DNA from: an uncultured Bacteroidales bacterium
GTDB lineage: Bacteria; Bacteroidota; Bacteroidia; Bacteroidales; Paludibacteraceae
Reading direction: 5' to 3'
DNA length: 5,021 nt
Assembly (NCBI GenBank): GCA_945949375.1
Contig: CAMFEN010000109.1
Location: forward strand, 1-5,021
In this document: piece by piece, positions 1 through 5,021 of the stretch
How positions within the stretch are numbered: position 1 is the first letter of the stretch
How the letters are laid out: each line of letters opens with the position of its first letter
Notes under the pieces: model-generated
The model's database searches: none
Told to the model about the DNA's origin: nothing
Seen by the model: the letters and a program-made list of their open reading frames with translations, nothing else
Position numbers and translations under genes: made by a program

Positions 1-554
1 TGACGCCTTCGCACCATGATGTCCGGGTGCGAAGGCGTCCCCGCCTGCTGAAGAGAAGCATGGTGCGCAAGCGAACTCCCCCGCAACTCCCCACTACGAG
101 ACAGCAACCGCCAATTCCCTTTCCAAACCATCCCTGTCCCCACTATTCCTTGCTGCCGCAGATACAGCCCATAGTCAAAATCCCCTAATTGTCCGCCGCG
201 TCGAATACAAGTGCGAACAGCCAGCGTGTCGCCAATCTGCAACCCCATCAACGCCTTCTTATCGCGCCTCGTATCCGTACTGTCAGGCATCATATAAAAA
301 TAGACCCTCCCCCGGGCGCATACCCATCCGGCGCTATCTTTACGATGCAATATATCCGCATCGCAGCGCACCGTCCGCTTGCATTCCCGAGGATAATCGC
401 GCACCACAGCCACAAACACCTGCGTCGAATCCAAGTAGTCCGCCTCCGTGGCTTCCAGCAGGTTAATAGGCTTGCCCGTGTAGTAGCAGACCAATATCCC
501 TACCACCAAAGGCACCAGCAGATAGACCATCGGATACCGCGCCATACTCCTCAT
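1..554 (-). CDS. comEC: ComEC/Rec2-type DNA uptake channel, N-terminal part (runs off the window)
   Basis: This reading frame opens at ATG 554-552 and stays open for 184 codons to the window edge, so the 3' end is missing. ComEC is the inner-membrane channel that brings single-stranded DNA into the cytoplasm during transformation. Residues 7-25 (YPMVYLLVPLVVGILVCYY) form a hydrophobic helix. Residues about 45-155 look like the soluble DUF4131/OB-like domain, including FDYGLYLRQQGIVGTGMVW near 142-160, which resembles the family pattern FDYxxYLxxQGIxGTG. The membrane competence domain and the beta-lactamase-like domain would lie beyond position 1. An AGGA at 566-563 precedes the start; the ATG at 572 runs straight into a stop, and a second in-frame ATG at 545 is the only close alternative. 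The gene follows rpe by 18 bases, a pairing known in Bacteroidota, so they are probably one transcript. Residues 160-184 are coded by a repeat-rich stretch and look unlike the family. Identification rests on recalled family motifs. Confidence 0.85.
   Translation of the reverse strand, partial: MRSMARYPMVYLLVPLVVGILVCYYTGKPINLLEATEADYLDSTQVFVAVVRDYPRECKRTVRCDADILHRKDSAGWVCARGRVYFYMMPDSTDTRRDKKALMGLQIGDTLAVRTCIRRGGQLGDFDYGLYLRQQGIVGTGMVWKGNWRLLSRSGELRGSSLAHHASLQQAGTPSHPDIMVRRR
2..39. repeat. Perfect 14-bp inverted repeat inside comEC
   Basis: Bases 2-15 (GACGCCTTCGCACC) are exactly reverse-complemented at 26-39, with a 10-base spacer. A degenerate further copy lies at 59-73 (CATGGTGCGCAAGCG), matching the reverse complement of 4-18 at 13 of 15 positions. 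The repeat is GC-rich, would form a strong hairpin in RNA, and codes in frame for residues about 172-184 of the ComEC fragment. No T-tract is visible on the upstream (40-60) side. On the other side the window ends, so a terminator role on the minus strand cannot be judged. It could equally be a small dispersed palindromic element. Confidence 0.85.
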
Positions 555-572
555 AGTTCTTTCCTATGGCAT

Positions 573-1229
573 CTATAGACCCTTTATCATCTTCACTGCC
601 TTCTCAGGGTCTTTGGCGCCGAACACCGCGCTGCCGGCTACCAGCACATCGGCACCTGCCTCGTAGATCTCGGCGGCATTCTTCGTGTTCACACCCCCGT
701 CCACCTCTATCAGTGTCTGCAGCCCACGCCGGTCTATCTCCTCGCGCACAAACCGTATCTTATCCAACGTCTCGGGGATAAACGACTGCCCGCCGAAGCC
801 CGCATACACCGACATGAGCAACACCATATCCACTTGCCCTAAATACGGCAGCAGTCGCTTTGCATCAATATCGGGGTTGATAGTCAGGCAGGTGCGTACA
901 CCCTTGGCGCGGATGAGTTCAAGCGCGGGCATCGGGTCGTCCACTGCCTCTAAATGAAATCCCACACTCCATGCTCCTGCGTCGCAGAATCGCTCCACGT
1001 ACTTCTCCGGATGAACAATCATCAAGTGAACATCCAGCGGCTTGCTGCAGTACGCCCGCATAGGCTTCATTAGAGGAAAACCAAAGGAGATGTTCGGTAC
1101 AAACACGCCGTCCATCACATCTACATGCAACCAATCTGCCTCGCTGCGGTTGATCATCTCCATCTCGCTACGAAGATTCCCAAAATCTGCCGACAACACC
1201 GAAGGGGCTACTAATCGTTTCTTTTCCAT
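573..1229 (-). CDS. rpe: Ribulose-phosphate 3-epimerase
   Basis: This cytoplasmic TIM-barrel enzyme interconverts D-ribulose 5-phosphate and D-xylulose 5-phosphate in the non-oxidative pentose phosphate pathway. The 218 residues match the usual family length. Visible motifs in order: APSVLSADF (8-16) with the substrate-contacting Ser10; HVDVMDGVFVPN (35-46) with metal ligand His35 and catalytic Asp37; HLM with metal ligand His68; GFGGQSF (144-150), the phosphate-binding loop; EVDGGV (175-180) with the second catalytic Asp177; and AGSAVF (198-203), another phosphate contact. The usual N-P before GFGGQ is replaced by Tyr142-Ala143. No Shine-Dalgarno is seen before ATG 1229, which is normal for Bacteroidota; the motif APSVLSADF so close to the start supports this choice. 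It is first in a likely two-gene unit with comEC and has its own promoter upstream near 1300. Confidence 0.97.
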   Translation of the reverse strand: MEKKRLVAPSVLSADFGNLRSEMEMINRSEADWLHVDVMDGVFVPNISFGFPLMKPMRAYCSKPLDVHLMIVHPEKYVERFCDAGAWSVGFHLEAVDDPMPALELIRAKGVRTCLTINPDIDAKRLLPYLGQVDMVLLMSVYAGFGGQSFIPETLDKIRFVREEIDRRGLQTLIEVDGGVNTKNAAEIYEAGADVLVAGSAVFGAKDPEKAVKMIKGL

Positions 1230-1296
1230 CTTACTTGATACAGACTTACAATGTCTATTCCTGTGAAGAATAGGTGTAACTTTTGAATAATGGCTG

Positions 1297-1327
1297 CAAA
1301 GGTAAACCTTTTTTTTGACAAAAGCAA
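1297..1327 (-). promoter_or_regulatory. Bacteroidota-type promoter of rpe-comEC
   Basis: On the minus strand, TACCTTTG (1304-1297) matches the Bacteroidota -7 consensus TAnnTTTG exactly, and a TTG (1327-1325) lies 20 bases upstream, within the usual 19-21 base spacing for the -33 element. Transcription would start around 1291, giving a leader of about 60 bases to the rpe ATG. That leader holds a small 6-bp hairpin (arms 1255-1260 and 1268-1273) of unknown significance. The position, downstream of the tsf terminator, fits a new transcript starting here. The start site is inferred, not mapped. Confidence 0.65.
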
Positions 1328-1468
1328 GATTCGTACGTCTTTTTTGACACTTTTCATAGAATTTACTGCTATTTTGTTATTCGCTATTACGGAATAGGCA
1401 TATACGAAATTACTCAGATGCTATTGAGGCAAATAGTAACATTTCCCTCGTAAGCCACTTTCTTATAC
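1328..1468. other. Intergenic remainder between the rpe promoter and the tsf terminator
   Basis: Together with the promoter, the leader and the terminator, this AT-rich stretch makes up the 302 bases between rpe and tsf. I see no coding sequence, tRNA or clear RNA structure in it. It contains one copy of TTTTTTGACA (1340-1349), the other copy lying at 1311-1320 in the promoter spacer, and a short 5-bp hairpin at 1384-1397. The plus-strand TTGACA-like boxes have no convincing partner element. Confidence 0.5.
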
Positions 1469-1509
1469 AAAAGAGACTGCCTAACAAGTTTTGTCAGACA
1501 GTCTCTTTT
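1469..1509 (-). terminator. Intrinsic terminator of tsf
   Basis: Arms 1469-1479 (AAAAGAGACTG) and 1499-1509 are perfect 11-base reverse complements. The stem continues inward with six more pairs broken by two mismatches, down to a 3-base loop (1488-1490). Because the arms begin with AAAA and end with TTTT, the hairpin carries a T-run on either strand and could act bidirectionally. It begins 22 bases after the tsf stop, so its main role is probably ending the tsf transcript. Confidence 0.87.
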
Positions 1510-1531
1510 CGTTTATATCTGTGCGATGAGA

Positions 1532-2521
1532 TTACTCCTCGTTCAGCGTTACACGGCGGAAGTCGGTAACTTGCACGTTGTTCTTCTTCAGCACGTCCTT
1601 CACCAACTCTTTGGTCTCGCTCATGATATACGCCTGCTCTACCAAAGTGTTCTCTTTCAGGAACTTACCGAGACGACCTTGTGCAATCATCTCCACCTTC
1701 TTCATGTTAATCTGCTGCTCTGCCTCTGCGGGAACGTTTGCACGAATCTCGCGTGCCTGTGCAGCCTGCTCTTCGGTGAGCCAACCCTTGGCGGTGTTGG
1801 AGTCGATATGCTCGTCGCTGTCTGCGTGAGCAGGGTTGATACCTGCCTTGCGCAGTGCATTCTCAACGGCTTTGTTAACCTCGTCTTGCTTGGTCTTCTC
1901 TACTGCCACTGCCAACTCTTTGTCCTTCACCTCTTGCGCTACATGGTCAGCATCCAGCGCGATAGGCGACATAGCAGCCACCTGCATCGAGATACCGTGA
2001 ACAGTCTCTTGGTCAGCGTCTGCGTTTGCCACCGCTACCAGCGAAGACAGTTTATTGCCAAGGTGGTTGTAAGCATCTACCTTCGGAGCCTCCAAGAAAG
2101 CGTAGTCGCTGAGCTCCATCTTCTCGCCTGTTACACCCGAACGCTCGGTTACCAACTCAGCCACCGTCAGGTCGCCTACCTTGATAGCCTTCAACGCCTC
2201 CAAGTCAGCAGGCTTGTGGTTCATCGCTACGTCGAGAATCAGTTTCACCAATCCTACGAAGTCAGCGTTCTTTGCCACGAAGTCGGTCTCGCACTTCACG
2301 GCTACGATAGCACCAAACCCGTTCTCTGCCTTTGCCAATACGCAACCCTCCGATGCCTCGCGGTCGCTACGCTTGGCAGCAATAGCCTGACCACGCTTAC
2401 GGAGCAGGTCCTTGGCTACCTCGAAGTCGCCGTTTGCCTCTTCCAGAGCCTTCTTGACGTCCATCATACCTGCGCCGGTGATGTCGCGCAGTTTCTTAAT
2501 ATCTGCTAATGAAACAGCCAT
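1532..2521 (-). CDS. tsf: Translation elongation factor Ts
   Basis: EF-Ts is the cytoplasmic nucleotide exchange factor that releases GDP from EF-Tu so that it can reload with GTP and aminoacyl-tRNA. The N-terminal UBA-like module (about 3-53) carries the signature TGAGMMDVKKALEEANGD (15-32). The EF-Tu-contacting core motif TDFVAKN is intact at 79-85. The core also shows YNHLGNKLSS (151-160) and MQVAAMSP (179-186), and the C-terminal module includes GRLGKFLKENTLVEQ (282-296). At 329 residues it is longer than the roughly 283-residue E. coli protein but normal for Bacteroidota, whose EF-Ts has a longer second half. The ATG is preceded by an AT-rich leader without Shine-Dalgarno, and a terminator follows. 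In most bacteria tsf directly follows rpsB; here it lies 31 bases after a lipoprotein gene, and I found no TAnnTTTG promoter match between it and rpsB. Confidence 0.99.
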   Translation of the reverse strand: MAVSLADIKKLRDITGAGMMDVKKALEEANGDFEVAKDLLRKRGQAIAAKRSDREASEGCVLAKAENGFGAIVAVKCETDFVAKNADFVGLVKLILDVAMNHKPADLEALKAIKVGDLTVAELVTERSGVTGEKMELSDYAFLEAPKVDAYNHLGNKLSSLVAVANADADQETVHGISMQVAAMSPIALDADHVAQEVKDKELAVAVEKTKQDEVNKAVENALRKAGINPAHADSDEHIDSNTAKGWLTEEQAAQAREIRANVPAEAEQQINMKKVEMIAQGRLGKFLKENTLVEQAYIMSETKELVKDVLKKNNVQVTDFRRVTLNEE

Positions 2522-2552
2522 AATGTTGTTTGTTATTATGTTAATTATTTAG

Positions 2553-3242
2553 TTAATGTTTGTGATAAATCCGATTAGCCGTCTCCTCTAACTTGCCTTC
2601 ATGAATCAGTTCGTTAAAAAGAGCCGTCACATCGTCTATGGTTACTTGTTCGCGCTTGCGCGTATTGAAATGCGCCGTTGCTTTCTTGGTAAGCGATGCG
2701 ATTTGCTTTTCAGACAAGTGATAATACACCACCGCTTCTGTATCGTACGCATTATCCAATGCCAAAGAGACCGTATCCCAATCCACATTGCAGATGTCAG
2801 CCCAGTCAACATTGAGATAGCGGTGACATTGGCTCAGCCCTGCATAGGGGTAACATAAGTACCACCCGTTTTCCAACGCGATGTATTTGCGCTTAGAAGC
2901 AAGGTCGCACAAATCGTAGTTGTTGCCGTACTGATACCGCATCTTAGGAGCAAAGAAACTCGGTTGCTCCTCTACGCAGAATAGAGGCTCGCCGGGGGTC
3001 TGCTCAAAGCATGTCGGAATGAAGTACTCTCCGCCTCGGAAGAATTTGTTTCCTGCCTCAGGAGCGGTCTGTCCCTCTTCCAAAGCCACACAAACCACTT
3101 TGTTTAGTAGTGTTGGGTCGTTGAACTTCACTATCTCTATATAGTCACCGGTTGGGTTTCCACCAATGATTCCCCCTGTATAACGGGCACAAGAAGTAAA
3201 TAATGCAACTAATACAAGTAAATATAAAGGTATTTTATTCAT
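2553..3242 (-). CDS. Putative cysteine-rich lipoprotein of unknown function
   Basis: I do not recognise this 229-residue protein. It starts with Lys3, a hydrophobic core (4-15) and a lipobox-like FTSC ending at Cys18, so it should be exported and lipidated, leaving about 212 mature residues in the cell envelope. After Cys18 come Ala-Arg-Tyr, not the acidic or QAD/E-type signal linked with surface export in Bacteroidota, so a periplasm-facing location is my guess. The mature part has seven more cysteines (51, 78, 89, 112, 130, 139, 151), many aromatics, and a short internal repeat of NVDW at 144-147 and 152-155. The C-terminal third (about 175-225) is charged and probably helical. Credible start, signal peptide and absence of frame breaks argue for a real gene. 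It sits between rpsB and tsf, 31 bases before tsf, where a gene is not normally found, and may share its transcript with tsf. Confidence 0.8.
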   Translation of the reverse strand: MNKIPLYLLVLVALFTSCARYTGGIIGGNPTGDYIEIVKFNDPTLLNKVVCVALEEGQTAPEAGNKFFRGGEYFIPTCFEQTPGEPLFCVEEQPSFFAPKMRYQYGNNYDLCDLASKRKYIALENGWYLCYPYAGLSQCHRYLNVDWADICNVDWDTVSLALDNAYDTEAVVYYHLSEKQIASLTKKATAHFNTRKREQVTIDDVTALFNELIHEGKLEETANRIYHKH

Positions 3243-3282
3243 AGTTTCACATCTTATCTTTATTTAGTGACACATATAACTT

Positions 3283-3414
3283 TCATTGTTTCACAATTTT
3301 ATTCACCTCAATATTACCATTACTCCAGTATCTTTTAACAACATATACCCCAGCAGTCAAAATATTTAATGCATCTTCGTTCATCGCAGAGCTCAATAAG
3401 TATCCTATTACCCT
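3283..3414 (-). pseudogene. Possible remnant of a T9SS cargo protein C-terminal sorting domain
   Basis: Reading 3414 down to the stop at 3283 gives 43 residues whose end, LTAGVYVVKRYWSNGNIEV then NKIVKQ, resembles the last part of type A sorting domains of the type IX secretion system: a G-(V/I)-Y-(V/I)-V-K strand, an NG turn, and a closing K-(I/V)-V-K strand at the stop codon. The preceding VIGYLLSS could match the earlier conserved strand and G-R-L segment. The frame is open back to ATG 3471, but that part codes through the rpsB terminator, so a real 62-residue protein is unlikely. An inner ATG at 3384 would give only 33 residues. No cargo domain or signal peptide precedes it. I read it as the 3' scar of a lost or displaced gene; a small real peptide or chance similarity remain possible. 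Confidence 0.4.
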
Positions 3415-3451
3415 AAAAAGCAAGAGGAGAAAAGATGCCCCTCCCCTTGCT
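3415..3451 (-). terminator. Intrinsic terminator downstream of rpsB
   Basis: On the minus strand, AGCAAGGGGAG (3451-3441) pairs with CTCCTCTTGCT (3429-3419) over 11 bases with a single G-U wobble, around an 11-base loop, followed at once by a TTTTT run (3419-3415). This is a classic rho-independent terminator. It lies 90 bases after the rpsB stop and ahead of the lipoprotein-tsf pair, so it should separate rpsB transcription from tsf at least in part. Confidence 0.78.
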
Positions 3452-3541
3452 ATTATATAACAACGATGCACGAGAAAGCATACAATTTATATGTTCATGT
3501 TGCGGATTGCTCCACTCGGTCATCTCTCGTGTTGTGCTCGG

Positions 3542-4387
3542 TCAAGCCTGCTCCTCTGCTGCGGGAGCAGCCTCTACGGGTGCCTCAGCAGGCTTCTCTG
3601 CTTTGTCTGCAGCAGCCTTGCGAACGCGCTGGCGACGCTCCTTGGGAGCAGGTGCCTCGGTGTTTGCCTGTGCTTGTGCGGCTTCCTCGTCAGCCTTCTC
3701 TACCTTGCGCTCCTCTAAGCCCTCGCGGATAGCACCGCATACAGCACTCAGAATCACATCAATAGAGTTTGTTGCGTCATCGTTGGCAGGGATAACGAAG
3801 TCAATGTTGTTGGGGTTCGAGTTGGTATCTACAATACCGAATACGGGAATACCCAAACGATTAGCCTCAGCCACCGCGATATGCTCTTTCATCACATCAA
3901 CTACGAACACTGCGCTCGGCAGACGGGTCATGTCAGCGATAGAACCAAGGTTCTTCTCCAGCTTCTCGCGTTGACGGGTGATTTGCAGTTTCTCGCGCTT
4001 CGAGATGTTATCGAAAGTGCCGTCGGTGGACATCTTGTCGATGGTTGCCATCTTCTTCACAGCCTTGCGGATAGTGGGGAAGTTGGTCAGCATACCGCCT
4101 GCCCAACGCTCCGTGATATAAGGCATGTTCACCTCTTGTGCGTGAGTGGCTACTACGTCTTGTGCTTGTTTCTTCGTACCTACAAACAGCACCTTGCGGC
4201 CGGACTTAGCCAAGTTTTTCAGCGCCTCTGCTGCCTCGTCAATCTTAACGGCAGTCTTGTTCAGGTCAATGATGTGGATACCGTTGCGCTCCATATATAT
4301 ATAAGGAGCCATAGCGGGATTCCATTTGCGTTTCAGGTGACCAAAGTGGCAACCTGCTTCGAGAAGTTGATCAAAATTAGTTCTCAT
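3542..4387 (-). CDS. rpsB: 30S ribosomal protein S2
   Basis: S2 binds late to the 30S subunit between head and body and is needed with S1 for translation initiation. Family motifs are present in order: LLEAGCHFGH (8-17), KWNPAMAPYI (21-30), FVGTKKQA (68-75), ERWAGGMLTNF (93-103), LPSAVFVVD (156-164), EANRLGIPVFGIVDTNSNP (174-192) and IPANDDA (199-205). The 281 residues exceed the roughly 240 of E. coli because of a tail from about 228 rich in Ala, Glu, Pro, Lys and Arg, as is common in this phylum. ATG 4387 is preceded by an A-rich leader without Shine-Dalgarno, and MRTNFDQLLEAG fits the usual start. It lies 211 bases after rpsI, with a hairpin between them. Its expected partner tsf is about 1 kb downstream instead of adjacent. 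Confidence 0.99.
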   Translation of the reverse strand: MRTNFDQLLEAGCHFGHLKRKWNPAMAPYIYMERNGIHIIDLNKTAVKIDEAAEALKNLAKSGRKVLFVGTKKQAQDVVATHAQEVNMPYITERWAGGMLTNFPTIRKAVKKMATIDKMSTDGTFDNISKREKLQITRQREKLEKNLGSIADMTRLPSAVFVVDVMKEHIAVAEANRLGIPVFGIVDTNSNPNNIDFVIPANDDATNSIDVILSAVCGAIREGLEERKVEKADEEAAQAQANTEAPAPKERRQRVRKAAADKAEKPAEAPVEAAPAAEEQA

Positions 4388-4452
4388 TTCTGTAAGTTTT
4401 TAATGTTTTGTTTTATTTGTTTTATCTCCCTGCTTCCGCGCCTGCCATACAT

Positions 4453-4460
4453 CAAAGGAA
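4453..4460 (-). promoter_or_regulatory. Weak promoter-like box in the rpsB leader
   Basis: TTCCTTTG on the minus strand (4460-4453) differs at one base from the Bacteroidota -7 consensus TAnnTTTG and would give a leader of about 60 bases before rpsB. No TTG stands at the expected -33 spacing, so support is weak. An alternative is the TTG and TATAG pair, 20 bases apart, around 4517 and 4494. The 4388-4542 stretch holds no gene; it also contains a short hairpin (arms 4473-4478 and 4489-4494). A promoter is expected somewhere here because a terminator-like hairpin precedes it. Confidence 0.25.
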
Positions 4461-4542
4461 CCGCTACTTTCCATAGAATTTTTAGTTTTTCTATACCACC
4501 GTAACCTCCCCCTGACAAGCGAGAACTGCTTTTAGGCAACGC

Positions 4543-4584
4543 AAAAGAATCGTGCAGTAGGTCCCGAGAGACATCTGCACGATT
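4543..4584 (-). terminator. Terminator-like hairpin after rpsI
   Basis: AATCGTGCAG (4548-4557) and CTGCACGATT (4575-4584) are perfect 10-base reverse complements around a 17-base loop. On the minus strand the stem is followed by C and then TTTT (4546-4543). It begins 14 bases after the rpsI stop. This fits a rho-independent terminator or partial attenuator closing the rplM-rpsI transcript before rpsB. The long loop and short T-run lower confidence in full termination. Confidence 0.68.
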
Positions 4585-4598
4585 TGGAGTTGTTTGTA

Positions 4599-4985
4599 TT
4601 AACGCTTGCTGAACTGGAAGTGCTTGCGTGCTTTGGGTTGACCCGGTTTCTTACGCTCTACCTCACGAGCATCACGAGTCATAAAGCCTTCTGCCTTCAA
4701 CGCAGCCTTGTCCTCAGGGTTAATTTTCACCAGCGCACGAGCGATTGCCAAACGCAATGCCTCTGCCTGACCCTTGAAACCACCACCATCGAGGTTCACC
4801 TTGATATCGTACTTCTCGGCTACCTCCAACTTGTTCAGCGGTTGCAGCACAATGTAACGAAGAATAGAAGAAGGGAAATAGGTTTCGATATCACGACCGT
4901 TAATCGTTATCTTACCAGCACCTTCACTAACGTAAACGCGGGCTACTGCCGATTTACGACAACCTATTGCATTATTTACTTCCAT
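4599..4985 (-). CDS. rpsI: 30S ribosomal protein S9
   Basis: S9 sits in the head of the 30S subunit, and its C-terminal tail reaches the anticodon region of P-site tRNA. The 128 residues match the Bacteroidota length. The S9 signature GGGFKGQAEALRLAIARAL is complete at 67-85, KSAVARVYVSEGAGKITING (11-30) forms the N-terminal core, and the closing FSKR (125-128) retains the terminal Lys-Arg that contacts tRNA. Cys9 stands where most S9 proteins have Arg (GRRK), a one-base change from CGT to TGT. The start at ATG 4985 gives the usual N-terminus MEVNNAIG; no Shine-Dalgarno is visible, and a 5-bp hairpin touches the start codon. In most bacteria rpsI follows rplM, whose end may lie just at the window edge. 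Confidence 0.99.
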   Translation of the reverse strand: MEVNNAIGCRKSAVARVYVSEGAGKITINGRDIETYFPSSILRYIVLQPLNKLEVAEKYDIKVNLDGGGFKGQAEALRLAIARALVKINPEDKAALKAEGFMTRDAREVERKKPGQPKARKHFQFSKR

Positions 4986-5000
4986 TGCCGCAAAGGCAAC

Positions 5001-5021
5001 TTATGTAGAAATTGCTGTCAT
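5001..5021 (-). CDS. Possible last codons of rplM (ribosomal protein L13), partial
   Basis: Seven codons from the window edge read MTAIST and stop at TAA 5003-5001, 15 bases before rpsI. rplM is the usual upstream partner of rpsI, so this could be its end, but the six residues are not diagnostic. Another minus-strand frame has a TGA at 5020-5018, which could instead be the upstream gene's stop. The call rests on gene order only. Confidence 0.25.
   Translation of the reverse strand: MTAIST

Noticed and set aside
189..578. Plus-strand frame of 129 codons
   Set aside because: It lies opposite comEC, whose own frame shows clear family motifs; the plus frame is Arg/His/Pro-rich shadow sequence.
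1315..1372. Plus-strand TTGACA boxes that could suggest a sigma-70 type promoter
   Set aside because: There is no convincing TATAAT at the right spacing, no plus-strand gene to serve, and Bacteroidota promoters do not use this consensus.
1526..2509. Long plus-strand open frame of 327 codons opposite tsf
   Set aside because: It mirrors tsf almost end to end, is rich in Leu, Cys and His as expected from the reverse complement of a biased gene, and has no recognisable motif. It is an antisense shadow.
3512..3528. Minus-strand sequence GAGAGATGACCGAGTGG resembling the start and D-arm of a serine tRNA
   Set aside because: No anticodon arm, T-arm or acceptor complement follows before the rpsB terminator. 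It is too short to call even as a tRNA fragment and is probably chance.
3435..3974. Plus-strand frame with Ala/Ser-rich hydrophobic protein
   Set aside because: It reads antisense through the Ala/Glu-rich tail of rpsB and overlaps the terminator; there is no start context or family motif.
4288..4309. GCTCC...GGAGC inverted repeat with an AT-alternating centre in rpsB
   Set aside because: It encodes the conserved S2 stretch APYIYMER, so protein constraint and codon choice explain it without a structural role.
4349..4351. Cys13 in S2 (GCHFGH instead of GVHFGH) as a possible metal site
   Set aside because: As far as I recall this residue is usual in Bacteroidota S2, and no second cysteine nearby would complete a metal site.

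Overview
The window looks like a chromosomal core segment from a member of the Bacteroidota, most likely Bacteroidales. Four things point there: the order rpsI, rpsB, tsf; a long EF-Ts (329 residues) and an S2 with an A/E/P/K-rich tail; genes that start after A-rich leaders without a Shine-Dalgarno sequence; and a good match to the Bacteroidota promoter pattern (TTG, 20 bases, TAnnTTTG) before rpe. A fragment resembling a type IX secretion sorting tail fits the same phylum. Every supported gene is on the minus strand, so transcription runs from high to low coordinates.

In transcription order: a possible last few codons of rplM (5021-5001), rpsI (ribosomal protein S9), a terminator-like hairpin, rpsB (ribosomal protein S2), a second intrinsic terminator, about 130 bases of coding remnant resembling the end of a T9SS cargo protein, an unrecognised cysteine-rich lipoprotein gene, tsf (EF-Ts), a third intrinsic terminator, a promoter, rpe (ribulose-phosphate 3-epimerase), and the 5' part of comEC (DNA-uptake channel), which leaves the window at position 1.

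The genes fall into two functional blocks. rpsI, rpsB and tsf serve translation. rpe (pentose phosphate pathway) and comEC (competence-type membrane channel) are packed 18 bases apart and look co-transcribed from the promoter near 1300. The unusual part is 2522-3541: rpsB and tsf, normally adjacent, are separated by a terminator, a sorting-tail-like relic and a lipoprotein gene, with only 31 bases between the lipoprotein and tsf. A second oddity is a perfect 14-bp inverted repeat, with a third degenerate copy nearby, inside the comEC reading frame at 2-73.

I see no CRISPR array, complete mobile element, tRNA or rRNA, and no evidence of a new multi-gene system. The noteworthy signals are the split of rpsB-tsf and the comEC repeat cluster.
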